A DNA stretch of 64,000 nucleotides from Monilinia fructicola (lineage: Eukaryota; Ascomycota; Leotiomycetes; Helotiales; Sclerotiniaceae). The first letter of the stretch is position 1. Each line of letters starts with the position of its first letter. Location of the stretch: contig VICG01000003.1 of assembly GCA_008692225.1 (NCBI GenBank), positions 326,001-390,000 of the forward strand, read 5' to 3'. The notes under the pieces were generated by a model. That model searched no databases and was not told where the DNA came from. It was given only the letters and a program-made list of their open reading frames with translations. The position numbers and the translations under genes are program-made. Positions 10,586 to 23,600 of the stretch are shown here, in pieces.

Positions 10586-11921
10586 ATGTCGGACTTTGAA
10601 GATGATATGGATGTTGATGTCCCTCCTACGGCCGATTCAATATTATTCAGCTCCGATAACACAAATTCAAAAGGCAAACGGAGTGCAGCAAATTTACCTG
10701 TGGAGGCAGAAGATAGTCTGCCATGGTGAGCTAACTCACATATTAAGAAAATACAAAAGTATCCCATGCGCTAATATTCTTCGCAAGGGTCGAGAAATAC
10801 CGGCCAGATACTTTAGAAGATGTCTCCGGTCATCAAGATATTCTTGCTACTATAAACAAATTTGTCGATACGAATGTATGCGTGCCAGCCTCATAAATCC
10901 CGCCCAGACTAACATTGAGCGCCAGAGACTTCCCATCTTCTGTTTTACGGCCCGCCAGGAACCGGTAAAACATCCACAATCCTCGCTCTGGCACGACGTA
11001 TATATGGCGCAAAAAACATGCGCCAGATGGTGCTCGAACTCAACGCCTCCGATGACCGCGGCATCGAAGTCGTGCGCGAACAAATCAAAACCTTTGCCTC
11101 CACCAAACAGATATTCTCGATGGGTTCCGCGGCTGCTGCTCCCGGCGCATACAAACTTATTATTCTCGACGAGGCGGATGCGATGACTTCGACTGCGCAG
11201 ATGGCTCTGAGACGAGTAATGGAGAAATACACGGCGAATACTCGATTCTGCGTCATTGCAAATTATACACATAAACTGAGTCCAGCGCTGCTAAGTAGAT
11301 GTACGAGGTTTCGGTTTAGTCCGTTGAAGGAGAGGGATATCAGGGTGCTGGTTGATAAGGTGATTGTGGAGGAAAATGTGCAGATTAATGCGGAGGCTAC
11401 AGATGCCTTGGTCAGGCTAAGCAAAGGAGACATGAGACGAGCTTTAAACGTATTACAGGCTTGCCACGCCAGCAGTAAGTTGTTTTCGGATTTTGGGAGG
11501 TTCTTGGGTAGCTAATGCGATTCCTTCCAGGTACGCCAATTCACATCAAAGGCACACCAAAGCTCGAAGAAAAAGATATCGTCCGAGACCTAATCACCGA
11601 AACCACTATATACGAGTGCATTGCCTCCCCCATCCAGCCGATATATCTAAAATCATGAACACCATTCTCCAAACCTCAGACGTCAAATCATGTTTAACAA
11701 TGATCAACGCCCTAAAAGCGACGCAAGGTCTTGCGCTAGCAGATATCATCACCGCTCTCTCAGAAGAACTGACAAAACTTGATGTACCAGCCTCAGTTAT
11801 GATTACCTGGCTTCAAGGCTTAGCAGAAGTGGAATATAGGTTGAGCGGTGGTGGAAGTGAAGTTATTCAGACTGGGGCACTGATTGGTGTTGTGAGAGAG
11901 GGAGCAGAACTTATGAAATAA
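10586..11921 (+). CDS. RFC3: replication factor C subunit 3, clamp-loader AAA+ ATPase, two frame breaks
   Basis: Small subunit of the RFC complex that loads PCNA on primed DNA in the nucleus. Exons: 10586-10725, 10788-10875, 10926-11474, 11531-11921; introns of 62, 50 and 56 nt. Walker A GPPGTGKT is at about residues 85-92, DEAD Walker B at 158-161, and the arginine-finger SRC at 200-202. The C-terminal collar domain ends GALIGVVREGAELMK. Two one-base breaks: the invariant RLPHLLFYG needs one more C at 10932-10934 (using acceptor 10927 instead gives TSHLLFYG without a break), and YECIASPHPADI needs one more C at 11627-11631, where uncorrected translation stops 28 bases later. With both corrected the length is 389 residues, usual for fungal Rfc3. 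The 3' end faces the Hsp70-like gene. Confidence 0.93.
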
Positions 11922-12353
11922 TTAATGAATACCATTTTCAGCGTCATTCTATCAAATCATGGCTTTGGGGCTCGATAATTTTCGGCGAAAATATATGGGT
12001 TGGAAAGGGGTTTCAGAGTAAACCAGTATAGAATTTTGAAATTTCGTTCTTGAGTGACAGCTATGAGAAACGCTTATCAATACTTTGAAATACTAACCCA
12101 ATGTCCGTCAAATTATCCGAACCCTTGATATTAGCATGAATCTTTCGCTTCTGAGAGATATGCTAGCCACACAAATAGTTTAACTGGGGGAAATATCTGA
12201 TATTTAGTAAGCGATCGTAATGTAGAGACATTAAATCACACGAAAGCACTAAACACCTAGCAGACCTTAACTAAAAACTAGAAGACTCAACATCTTCCAT
12301 AAACGAAACAAGTAAATACCCACCTACCAACTCACACAACCAACTCATACCCA
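11922..12353. other. convergent intergenic region
   Basis: The shared 3' flank of RFC3 (plus) and the Hsp70-like gene (minus). No gene, tRNA or notable repeat seen. Confidence 0.6.
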
Positions 12354-14782
12354 CTACTCATAGTTTGCCTCCACACACCCCATCTCCTTCCCCCTAATCT
12401 CCAGCGAAAACTTCATGATGGCCGGTTGAATCGTAACCACCAAGTCATAATAGAGGTCCCAATAACCTTGACCATCCACCCCCAGCCTCTTTCTAAAATT
12501 TCCCTTATCCACATCTCGCAAATCGACCGTGAGTACACAATTTGTCTTTGTCGCTGTCGGTGAGGGATGGGTGGGCGGGACTTTGTTTTCCGATTGGATG
12601 AGTTCGTCGGTGAAGATGAGTTCGCTGGGTGCGTATGTTTCGGGGAGGGTGCGGTAGAAGGGGAATTTCATGGTTTGGGATCGTTTGAGGTCTTCGCCGC
12701 GATAGATGTACCATGTCATCTGGAAGGGTGCAGAGTGTTAGGAAGATATTCAAGGATGAATTCGGGAGGTTATTTACTCTTTTGGCTCTGCTTTTTCCAT
12801 CTGAGGCGTCGTATACTTTTAGCTGTCCCTTGTCAATCTCGTCATCGTAGAGTTCCATTGCTGAGACGCCGTAGTGCCTCGTTGCTTGAGTTGATACAAT
12901 GACTGCCTCTTGTGGAAGGCGACTGAGGACAGCCCCCCTTGGAACTTTTAGTGAAGTTCAGTTTGGGACATCATCAGAATACGTACTTGACGATAGCGGA
13001 CCAGGCATCATGTGGCTGTATAATCTGAATGTCAGGATGAATTTCTTCGAGACGAGTCTTCAAATATTCGCTCGCTCCAAATCCTCCGACAAGAAAGATT
13101 GCCTAATAACCATTAGACAGTCACCGTAAATATCTGACGAAGAGAAATTTACCTTGATTTCGTTTGCTTTAGGATGGCTTTCTTGCATTCTCTTCACTTT
13201 TACCAGATTCACTTGATCATCTACTAATCTCTCAATATCAGTAATTAGAGGATCAAAAATGGCTTTCACATCATCCCTTTTCGATATTTTAGCTTCTGGC
13301 GGGAGAAAATTGGACGAGAGCATAAACTCACCCCTTCATATTCCAGGTATTCGATTGAAGCCCATTCACAGGATCATCTTTCAGATCAGCCATTGGGAAA
13401 TTAACATAATAGTCTTCTTCTGGGTCTCCTCGGAAAGCGGGCTTGATAGATTGATCAAACTGCTTGGTAGCTTGTTCAAACCCCTTTGTTTTCCGCAAGT
13501 GAAAATAAGCATCTTCGCCGACGAGTTCTTTTACTGCTTGTTCAAAACGTCGATTTAGACCCAGAGAGCCAGCCATGCCACCTTGGGGTATGTCAGTCCG
13601 TGTTCATATATTGATAGTGGTTGATATCCCATACCTTTACCAGGAACCAACTCTTTGAGTTCGAGTTTTGGGGTTAGATTGACGATCTCATAGGATATTA
13701 GGTCAACAGTTCCGCCACCAGCATCGCATATGACAAATGCATCACCGACCTGGGAATTCAGTCAGTTTAACTCATGTCATATATGTGAGTAATGTTGATC
13801 TAGTGCATTAGCCAGAAACGTGCGGAATTTCGCTCAAGTCAACTATGCTATTGAATGCGTTTGCTGAACTTCACCTTTTCTCCAATTACAACATTATTCT
13901 TTTTTTGTTCCGGTCATGACTATGAATTCTTTTCATAAACCGAAATCATTTACATCCTGGACTTCATTTGAAATAACGATATCATTTGAAAACTTTAAAT
14001 CGGCTCAAATATTTTAGAGAGAAAGAGGACAACTTACGGCGAGTGAGCGATCGGCCATCATATGAAGTGTATACAGAGCTGCAGCTTCAGGCTCCTTAAT
14101 CAATGTTATAGGATGAATCCCAGCTTGCTTTGCGGCCTACATATCTTCATCAGCAACGATTAACTTTTCGACTGAAAGATTCAAATCTATACCTTCAAAG
14201 TTGTATCCTTAGCCTTATCTGACCATACTGCCGGAACGGACAACACAAACTGCTTTTGACACATGAGTAGATACTCAGCCGGTACCTTTGCCTCAATTTT
14301 CTCCAATGCATGTCTGTAGATTGCTCCAATGTAATCTGCCGCAACCTCGACTGCTGGCTTTCCCAATCTCTTCAGATCTGATTTAGCTGTTGACTCTGGA
14401 AGATACAAAGGTCTTGGTTGATCAGGGTCAAGAAGGAGCTTGACACCCGCGACTGTGTCCGTCTTGTGCTTTTGGGCTCCCCATGTAAAGTCATCTTTGA
14501 TATCAGGATCATAGCAGATTACGGTGGGAATTTTGGGTTGCTTAAAAGACGTTCCTAAACACGTCAGCGATATGAAAATATTCTCTCTTAGTGACTATTA
14601 CCAGGCCAATCTAAGACAGAAACCAGATCTGGTTTTCCTCCTCCTTTAGCAAAGGCATATGCTATGCCACTGAATGTAGTTCCGAAGTCCAATGCAATCA
14701 CGATTTGATCTTCAGATTGATAGACCTTAAGGTCATTGGTGGCTTGGAACATCTTAGTCAATGCAGTCTCTACGTCGCCCAT
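12354..14782 (-). CDS. Hsp70-family (HSPA12-like) ATPase
   Basis: A divergent Hsp70/actin-fold ATPase of the fungal HSPA12-like group; cellular role poorly known. Nine exons (minus): 14782-14602, 14554-14193, 14136-14038, 13749-13635, 13581-13332, 13276-13153, 13102-12987, 12937-12778, 12719-12354, giving 590 residues with every junction in phase. Phosphate-1 motif LDFGTTFSGIAYAF is at about 31-44, phosphate-2 DAGGGTVDL at about 223-231, and the adenosine motif LVGGFGASEYL at about 381. The C-terminus is shorter than a true Hsp70 substrate domain, as is usual here. I chose ATG 14782 because it directly precedes the conserved part. Intron 3 (13750-14037) is 288 nt while the others are 47-59 nt. 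No frame break is needed anywhere. Confidence 0.9.
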
Positions 14783-15489
14783 GGTGATTGTTTGCAAATC
14801 TCTCTTGCCAAGTTCACTGGATATATCTATTTCATTTGTAGGGAGAAATTAAATTGTGGGCAAGCAATGTATATCATGAAAGTAAGAGACCTTCACAGAT
14901 AAAAAATTTATGTTTAGCCTCAATTTCAGCCGATCAATGCATCCTTTTTTAAGATAATGGAAAGTCAATTAAATCGACAAAGCTCAGCCTGGCGAATTTC
15001 CCATCGATAGTTCCACCAGCCAGGTCCAATGATATACGAACAGGTATTCTTCAAATCTGATCTACCAATTTGAATGTACAAATATATGAGTGAGGCTGAA
15101 AGAGAGGTTGTACTTAAGCGGAACTTTCCATTGAAAAAGACAAATTACAACTCGGTCGATAATAGATTTATTGAATGAGAAGTTCTGGGTGCTGACAGGC
15201 TCGGGTTTCATCCAATAAACAGCCCCAGCAAACAGACGCCTTGTGAAACGATAGCGAGAAAGGGAATGTGGCTTTTACGCCAGGCAAGTCAAGTTTCAGC
15301 TGCCTATAATTGATGCTTTAAATCAGTTTTCACTATCGAGTGACTGGACTTGAGGGCTTGCCAGTTATAAACAAAATTTTTCATAGCCCACCTAAAAAGT
15401 TCAGTGGTCATCCAAAATGCACTAAAGAATTCGTAGATCATTCTTACCACAATGCTCTAATCTTCAATTATACATTCTCACCTTGAACA
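14783..15489. other. divergent promoter region
   Basis: Lies between the 5' ends of the Hsp70-like gene (minus) and the coiled-coil gene (plus). A+T-rich; no gene or clear motif seen. Confidence 0.6.
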
Positions 15490-16887
15490 ATGGCGACTGA
15501 AGATCACATCATGACAGACATAGTCTACCCAGAGCTTTCGGTCTCAGAAAGAACGCAGATGGAAGCCCTGCGAGAATCCGTGGAAGGCAAGCTTCAAGAG
15601 ATTATTCAAGTCAACAAATCAATTGAACGGGGTATTGAAAATATGAGAATTGAGGTATCCGGCCAGATTCAGACAATCCATGTCAGTGTCGATGGACATT
15701 CCACACGGACAAGTTCAGGGAGCAGAGGAATCTTGAGTCGACTGATGCCGGGGAGTGAAAACACTAATCCGTTCGAAGAAGATACTGAAGACTGGAAAAA
15801 GAAGAACCTAAAGTTGAAAGAAGACTACCGCATACTTGAAACCGAAAAAGTACAGGATACCAAAACGATTCAAGAGTTACGATCACAGTTGAAAAGAGTC
15901 GAAGAGGACCATCAGGAGACTCGTATGCAGCTTGAAAATATGCTGATCAAGAACCGTCAGCTTCAGGAGCAGACACAGATCTTTCGTGGCATGATTATCA
16001 ACAAAGGAAGCAGCAATGATGATGTTGTGGATGACAATACCATAATCAAAGACTTTGTTGCACTACGCGACCAGATTCAACGAATTGTCAATCGTTGCTA
16101 CAAATGCGAGGGTCGCCCTCGGCCACTTAACGAGTCTAAATGTTCGAAAAGGTTGGAGAAGAAGCGAAGAAAGTTTTTTTCAATGTGGGAAGAACACTAT
16201 ACAGACGCACAATTGAGGAACAGATCTAGAGCGATGATTTTTGAGTTATTGGCGGGTGAAATCCTGCAGGTGCCTATTTTTGGGCTGGATGATTTTGAAG
16301 AGGGTTTATTGGAAAGTGGGTTGGTAAAGTTCGAAATGGGAATAGAGCACGCTTTAGAGCAAGGTATGGATTTTCCATTTCATGCTTTGAGTCTATCAAT
16401 ACATCAGTATACATCAGAACACTGACAACATGAAGATCATACGGATGTATCCTCATGGCGTACTCTCACCATGAAATGTGCCTCTCTCCTTCAGCATTCT
16501 CAATCATCTAATCTATTAGTTCGACCAGAACGTGTAGCAACGACTATACTGGATTTCATGGCTCCAGTCGAGCCACACACCAAGAAATTAAATATGGAAC
16601 TTGACGAACTTATCAGTAAACTATGTTCTTCTGCTTTCAAATTCGCACTCAGATTGAGGAAGTGCAAAGATACATATAAATGTGAAATTGCTGAAACTGG
16701 GGATGGGGTAGATGAAGAGACTATGGAGCCGCAAGAAAGTGAGGCAAGTGAGAAAGGGAGAAAAAGAGATTGTGATATGAGAGTTGCATACGTTATAAGT
16801 GGGTGTTTGTATAAGGTGTTGGAGGTTGGAAGTGTGAGGAGAGAGAGAATGGTATTAGAGAAAGCGCACGTTGTAATTACAGATTGA
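15490..16887 (+). CDS. coiled-coil protein of unknown function
   Basis: Two exons, 15490-16363 and 16436-16887, joined across a 72-nt intron (donor GTATGG, branch ACTGAC, acceptor AAG) give 441 residues in frame. Residues about 95-175 are a charged heptad-rich coiled coil containing ELRSQLKRVEEDHQETRMQL. A following domain of about 200 residues begins at the cysteine pair in NRCYKCEGRPRP and includes MWEEHYTDAQLRNRSRAMIF, which looks folded and alpha-helical. No catalytic motif and no membrane segment. The style resembles fungus-specific proteins, but I cannot name the family. Confidence 0.75.
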
Positions 16888-17834
16888 ATGTTGTAATGTT
16901 TACTCGAGACGCCAAAGATTTGTGGTGCGGCGCTAACTGCGAAAGCAAAACTTGAACAAAATCATATTGAGATTGGACAACAGACTTCGGTATGTACTGA
17001 TCAAAACGTGACAGCAAAGCATATTGAGGATGAAGAAACAGATATCGACTCATTGTGAAGTAAAAATAACCTTCCCATATTGAAGTTCAACTTCATGAGG
17101 TTAGTTCGTGCAACTAACCTGCTTGTACGACACTATTAGGGTAAGGTGGTTATCAATCAATTAGACCATGAGATGAGAATGATTGAAGGTGCAAAATGAG
17201 TGAGAAGGTCAAGGAATTTAACAAACGAAAGAAGAAGTACCAGAATCATGAATTAGGAGGCTAAAGAATTGATATGTTATGTCTTAGGAAGACTGTTATG
17301 GTATCTCCCCTTACCATCCACGCCATCCCACTTTACCTAAAAGATATCTTTCAGCGTGCTTATTTGCAAGCAATTCCAGAATGATCCGAGACTTCTCAGC
17401 TCATCTACTTCACTGCGAACAATTATGTCAAAGAAGGAACCTGAGAACTCTTTATACACCATCCGTCCTGTGTGTAACGGGTACAAGTGCGAGTAGATTG
17501 AGTGTACTAGGTCCCACATCTTGGTAATATTGAGGGTTGCATTTTCTCACCCGGACCCGAGCCCGCAGGATGTACAAGGGACTTACCTTATCTAGACATA
17601 TCTGCAGTAGATGCTTTGTAAGAGATACATACCGAGAACATTCAACCATTAGTCAAAGTCATTGATTCGGATTATTTTGTATCCCAGTTTATGATCTCTT
17701 ATATTTCCTTCTGTCGTTAACTTTTCGTTGTCGTCATTGCTGTTGAGTATATCAGGTGTTGAGGGTATCATTTTCAGGTATTGTTCTTCGTTAACCTTCT
17801 AGAAGCGAAGAAGGAACAGTAAAAAGTTCGGTTA
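16888..17834. other. intergenic
   Basis: No supported gene; the short open frames here have no motif. The last 100 bases, with a CT/TTG-rich stretch, form the leader of the transporter gene. Confidence 0.55.
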
Positions 17835-19559
17835 ATGATGGATTCCACCGATTTCGCAACATCATCCCAATTTCAAGACGCTTCCCAATACGACAAGGAA
17901 AAAACAGTACCTACTGCATCCATATCATACGAGGATGAAGATCCTGATATTCATGGAGCGTCGAGAAAGGCTTTGGAGAGGAAATTAGTGAGGAAGGTAG
18001 ACTGGAGATTATGTACAATCGCGGGTATATTGTGCAGTTTGAATTTGATGGATTCAGGAATCATTAGTTCGGCCAGTGTCGCAGATGATTTCTTCACTGA
18101 TTTGGGATTGGGTGTCGGGAATAGATATGTGAGTTCTCACGCCTCGCTGATGGAGTCCGCCTTCCATACTGATGAAGCAAAAAACTGTAGTCGGTGTCGA
18201 TCTTGGTATACACGGTGGCAAGTGTAACATTTCAGTTGCCAGCTACGCTTTGTGTGAGGATGTACGGGCCACGCTTGGTATTCTCATTGATCACAATTGG
18301 GTTCGGCATTATTACCATGGTATGAAGCTCTTGACTCGTCTCCCCACTCAATCTAGAAAGGAAATTCTAACTAGAGCGAAAAGGGCACCGCATTCATCAA
18401 CACTTGGCAACAGATGGTAGCTCTTCGTCTTCTTCTTGGAATTGCCCAATCTGCTGTCTTTCCTGGTCTGAGTTATCTTATTTCAACTTGGTATACGAGG
18501 CAAGAGCAGCAGCTTCGTTTCGCCTTTTTGCAGTCAGGTGAGGTTATTGTCGTGGGGCTGGGGATCTTTCTCAATTATGGCGTAAACCATTTGAATGGTA
18601 AAGGCGGCTTAGCGGGTTGGAGATGGATGTTTCTGGTCCAAGGTTTACTGGCTATAGGTATGGTTCTCGGGTCCAAATGAGGCACAAGGTCGAAAGCTAA
18701 CTCAGTGATAGCTGTGGGATTCGCGACTTATCTCTGGATGATAGACTTTCCAGAAAATTCTCATCAAAGTTTTCGATTCCTGACGACTGAGGAGCAAGAA
18801 TTGGCTGTAACGAGAATATCGGATGATAGAGGTGACGTGAAACCCGAGAAATTTTCGTTCTGGAACTGCATCATCCATTTCTTAGATCCAAAGATCTATG
18901 GGTTCTGCGCTCTGCTATTTTGCTTGAACCTGGTATCAACAAGTGAGTGTTGGCTTTTGATAACTTTGTTGAGATAACTTTCTAACATTACAGAAGGTAT
19001 GTCCTACTTCCTGCCTATCATTCTGAAAACTGGGATGGGATTATCCGAGGATAGTTCAATTATGTTGTCCGCACCACCTTATTTTTATGCCGTGATTCCC
19101 GTTATCATTTCCTCGACAATTGGAGACTATTACCAACTTCGAGGCTTAGTCATAGTTTTCAATTGCATCTGCACCATTCTAGGTTTTGGTATGTTGGGAT
19201 TTGCTAGTCAGAACACAGTTCGATATATTGGGACCTACCTCGTGACGGGAGGATATGTGTCGAATTGGGCAGCGATGAACGCGTATCAATCATCCAATAT
19301 CGTTGGTCAGTGGAAAAGAGCAACATTCGCAGCTGCAGCCACTGCTTGTAACGGATTGGGAGGAATTGCAGGTGCATTCATCATCAGGTACAATGAGGCA
19401 CCTCGATACATGACCGCAATTTGGGTCAGTATTGGCTCTCATATAGTCATTATTGTCATAGTCGGTATATTTTCGATATATTTTTGGCATGCGAATAATC
19501 GACAGAGAAAGGGCATATTCTTGCTCGAGAAAACCATGGATTTTAGGTATACTTATTGA
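17835..19559 (+). CDS. MFS transporter, Dal5/TNA1-like anion:cation symporter family
   Basis: Plasma-membrane permease of the ACS family (relatives carry allantoate, nicotinate, pantothenate or other organic anions); substrate not predictable here. Exons: 17835-18128, 18191-18319, 18384-18657, 18712-18942, 18994-19559; introns 51-64 nt with clear branch sites (TCTAACT at about 18367 and 18980). The 497-residue product has a polar N-terminus, about 12 hydrophobic helices, and a family-like start RKLVRKVDWRL. The C-terminus FRYTY is common in this family. Two ATGs begin the frame (17835, 17838); either may serve. All junctions are in phase, without frame breaks. Confidence 0.9.
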
Positions 19560-20613
19560 AGATGAAGAGCATACCTTTAAGGCAGCTTTGTTTGTGGCGG
19601 CTGGACTTGAATATGTTCGACGAGTATGAGTCGAAATTGGACAACGTCGCATAACATCGTCTGAATGGGCTGGTCGTATTGTGCTTGCTTCGCAATGCAG
19701 CCAGCCCGAGTTCGTTTATTCCCAATTCCAGCGTAGCCCTACAATCCGATTCAAATTCAATTAGATCTGGAATCTTAGTAAACAAAGGCTCGTCTCTTCA
19801 AACTAGGGTGCATCGGAGTTTGTCGAACGATCTCATTATTGCAATACCTATTGACCTCCATGTTGTTTTCATGTGTATATACCCCAGTAAAGTTATACGA
19901 TGCAGTGTATGCTTGCTTGATCACCTAAACAGCCACTCCAAGATATGATGCATAAATGTTGACAGACATGCCAATACCTGCATGCTGACTGACGTCGTTG
20001 GTGGATGCACTCAATCGCGACGCCGCCATGTCCATGTTTGGCTTGTAGGAGGAAGAGATGATGATATTTTTGAATAACATCATCCCCATGATTCAAAAGC
20101 AGTTAGCTGGACGTTGCACTCCATGTTTTTGAGATGATGGACGACTTCCTTGCAATTGTTGTGCTGTACGGAGTAGGTTGTGATCTACAAAGTACCTACT
20201 AGGTAACGGGTTAGCATCTAGACGTGACCCTAGCTAGATACAGATACCGCTTGAGACCATTCACGCATCACCATTTCATATCAACTTACTTCTGTGTTCA
20301 AAAGTCATTCACTCGTGGAAGTTGGGTATTGCTCCTAACCTTGGAAGATATAAAACATTCATTTGCTCTGATATCATTTAATCCCTCGACGTACATACAC
20401 GACCACTTCAAACCATTCAAGGACAACTTTGGCATTGATTCAAGGTGGTAAGCTCATCCAAGTCTGGGTAAATTCGGCATCGCGAACTTGGACCTACTGA
20501 ACTTCCGAAATTACATGGGGCAGTCCTTAGACCACTTCGCAAGACGATAACACCTTCAAATCAAGTAGGAGGACTGTTCCCCTCGAATACATCTTCCAGA
20601 CGAAGCATACAAG
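19560..20613. other. intergenic and SLA1 promoter
   Basis: No supported gene; short frames on both strands lack features. The SLA1 leader lies at the right end. Confidence 0.55.
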
Positions 20614-23600
20614 ATGGGTTTTCTAGGTGTTTATACAGCAATATACGACTATGTGCCAGCAGGTGAGGGAGAGCTCACTATCAATGAAGGGGACGTTCTC
20701 TACGTACTAGAGAAGAGTACAGAAGACGACTGGTGGAAAGCAAAGAAGAAGGCATCTGCGGAAGATGAGGATGAACCTGTGGGATTGATCCCAAATAACT
20801 ATATTCAGGAGGTAAGCACATACTACATCCGTTGATCTGTCGCAGTGTTAATGAGGGATTCGCATACCCTGAAATGTAACGATGTGCACATAGCGAAATT
20901 ATTTGGAGAGGTATAGCATATTCTAACTTATATTCTTACAGGCACAACCATCGAGCAAAGCTCGCGCACTCTATGATTACACAAGACAGACCGATGAGGA
21001 GCTGTCATTTACTGAAGATGCACAACTCGAGGTGTTCGACACTTCAGATCCGGACTGGATCTTGGTTGGCTTCGAAGGGGAATATGGTTTTGTACCTGCG
21101 AATTACATTGAGTTATCCGAGGGAGAAGAGCCCAAAGAACCACCCGCGCCAAGTCTTCCGAGTCGACCAAGGCCAGAATCGGTTGCAATAGAAGAATCGC
21201 CAGAAGCTCGTCCATCTTCCATATCGCCTCAATCCCACGAATCACCAGCAGCGGCAAATCCGGCTGCTGCAATCGCCGGTATATTGCATCAAAAACAAGC
21301 ATCCACTCCAGCAGCTCGAGCTCCGCCAGAGTTCACGCCAGAAGCATCCGACGAAGAGCCACCCACGCCTACATTACCTACGAGACCTGTATCACAAGTC
21401 GTTATACCACAGCCTCCTCGAGAGCGGGAGCGAGAGTCTACCCGTAATTACTCTCCAAGGCTTCCTGCATCTCCTGGAGTTTCCGCATCGCTTCCTTATA
21501 ACAGAGCATCATTTTCTGCGATGGGTGTACCAGTAGGAGTTGAAGATGAAGTAAAAGCGAGTCATATACCGGGTGGGTTTCATATGTACAACATTAGCGA
21601 GATGGTACACGTAATGGGTAAAAAGAAGAAAATGCCTACAACTCTGGGTATCAATATTGCGACAGGCACAATTTTGGTCGCCCCCGAACAAGCTCGAGAC
21701 GGGCCAGAACAAACATGGACAGCGGAGAAAATGACGCATTATTCGTTGGAGGGAAAGCATGTTTTCATGGAATTAGTACGCCCAAGTAAAAGTATCGATT
21801 TCCATGCTGGAGCTAAAGATACCGCAACCGAAATTGTTAGTGCGTTGGGAGAGCTTGCAGGTGCTGTTCGTGCCGAAGGATTGAGGGAGGTCATTGCAGC
21901 AGGATCAGGCTCCGGTCAGAAGAAAGGTCAAGTTCTTTATGATTTTGTGGCACAGGGAGAAGATGAAGTCGATGTGGATGTTGGAGATGAGGTAGCTATC
22001 ATTGATGATGTGAAAAGTGAGGAATGGTGGATGGTACGGCGGGTCAAGAATGGCAAAGAAGGCGTTGTCCCAAGTAGTTACATCGAAATCGTCGGTACAA
22101 TACAACCACAAAGCTCTGCTGGAATAAACGCTGGACGATCGACCGTTGAGCAAAATAGGCTCGAGGAAGCGCGATTAGCAAGGGATGCCTAAAGACAGCG
22201 AAAAGGGAGGAGGTTGAGGTAGGCCCTGGCGTACGACTACCCGAAAGGGGTAGCAGTCTATTTGCTCGTGACAATGGTAACGAATCTGGGCAACAGAAGA
22301 GACGAGAAAGTGGCCGAGAAGGCGGACAATCAAGATCTTCGAAATCCAGTGAGAGATAACCCTCTACAACATTATATACCGAAGCTAAATTCTATAGAAC
22401 CCGATCCCGCGAAAGTAAGAACTTGGACTGACCGCTCCAAGTCGTTCAGTGTTGAAGCACAATTTTTGGCGCTGAAAGATGGTAAGATAAATCTTCATAA
22501 AATGAATGGCGTGAAAATTGCCGTCCCAGTTGTCAAAATGTCGGTTGAAGATCTGGAGTATGTTGAACGAATGACGGGTATATCCTTGGATGAAGATAAA
22601 CCATTATCAGACATCAAAAAAGCAACAGAGATCACGAGCAGCAGAGCGAGAGAGAGAGCCGAGCCACAGTCCAGCTGCGGCTGCAGGTGCAAGTGTTCAG
22701 AGGCCTGAGTATGACTGGTTTCAATTCTTCCTCTCTTGTGATGTCGCTGTAGGTCTTTGTGAGCGGTATGCACAAGCATTTAAGCGGGATTCTATGGACG
22801 AAAGTGTTTTACCCGATATTGATGCAACGGTGCTGCGAACCCTTGGAATACGTGAGGGCGATATCATTAAAATCATGCGATTTTTGGACAAAAAGTATAT
22901 GCGAAAAGATGGGAAGCGAAATGTCAGCCATGGAGGTGAGGACGAGAACGAAGCTGGCCTCTTTTCCGGGCCAGGCGGTGCATTGAAAAACAATACCCGA
23001 AAAGGTCGCCCAGCTCCTGCCGTCCAAACCAATGATGTGGTGGATGCCAATGCCTTCTCACAAAATGGCTCCGATAAACCATCACCTCAAGGAATTGCCA
23101 CACCCCTCGCAACCGCTCCTACTCCAACAGAGAGGGATGCCAAGAGAGGGGGATTTGACGATGATGCGTGGGACGTTAAGCCATCGAAACAACAGACCAC
23201 CAGCAGCCCGCCCGCTCAATCTATTCCAGCTCCAGCTCCAGCTCCCCAGCAGCCAGCTATCACTGGGTCAATGCAAGAGCTCTCGCTACTTTCTACCCCT
23301 CTAGAGCCAGTGAAGGTACAGCCGACTACTCAACCAACATCTCAGCCTCAAGCTCCACCGGCCGTTACGCCCTCAATTTTTGCGGGTATTGGCAATCAAC
23401 AAACGGGACTGCCTCAACAGCAACCCGCTCCTTCTGGGCCTTTGTTCCCAGCAAACTTGGCCCGTCAACGCCCTGCGCCTCCTCAAATGAATGCAAACTC
23501 TACACTAATACCACCACTCCCACCTTCACGACCATTATCGGCTCCTCAAGTTGCCAGTGCTTATGCACCACCTCCGTTGCAACCTCAAGCTACTGGATAT

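Noticed and set aside
10850..11272. Minus-strand frames opposite RFC3
   Set aside because: Antisense shadows of the well-supported RFC3 exons.
13277..13331. Frame break in the Hsp70-like gene between MKG and DDVKAIF
   Set aside because: Acceptor AAAAG at 13277 gives a 55-nt intron with perfect phase; the nearer CAG would give a 36-nt intron and a stop.
22349..22397. A third frame break in SLA1 at GAGAGATAAC
   Set aside because: A 49-nt GT-AG intron explains it exactly and restores KSKPDPAKVRTWTD.
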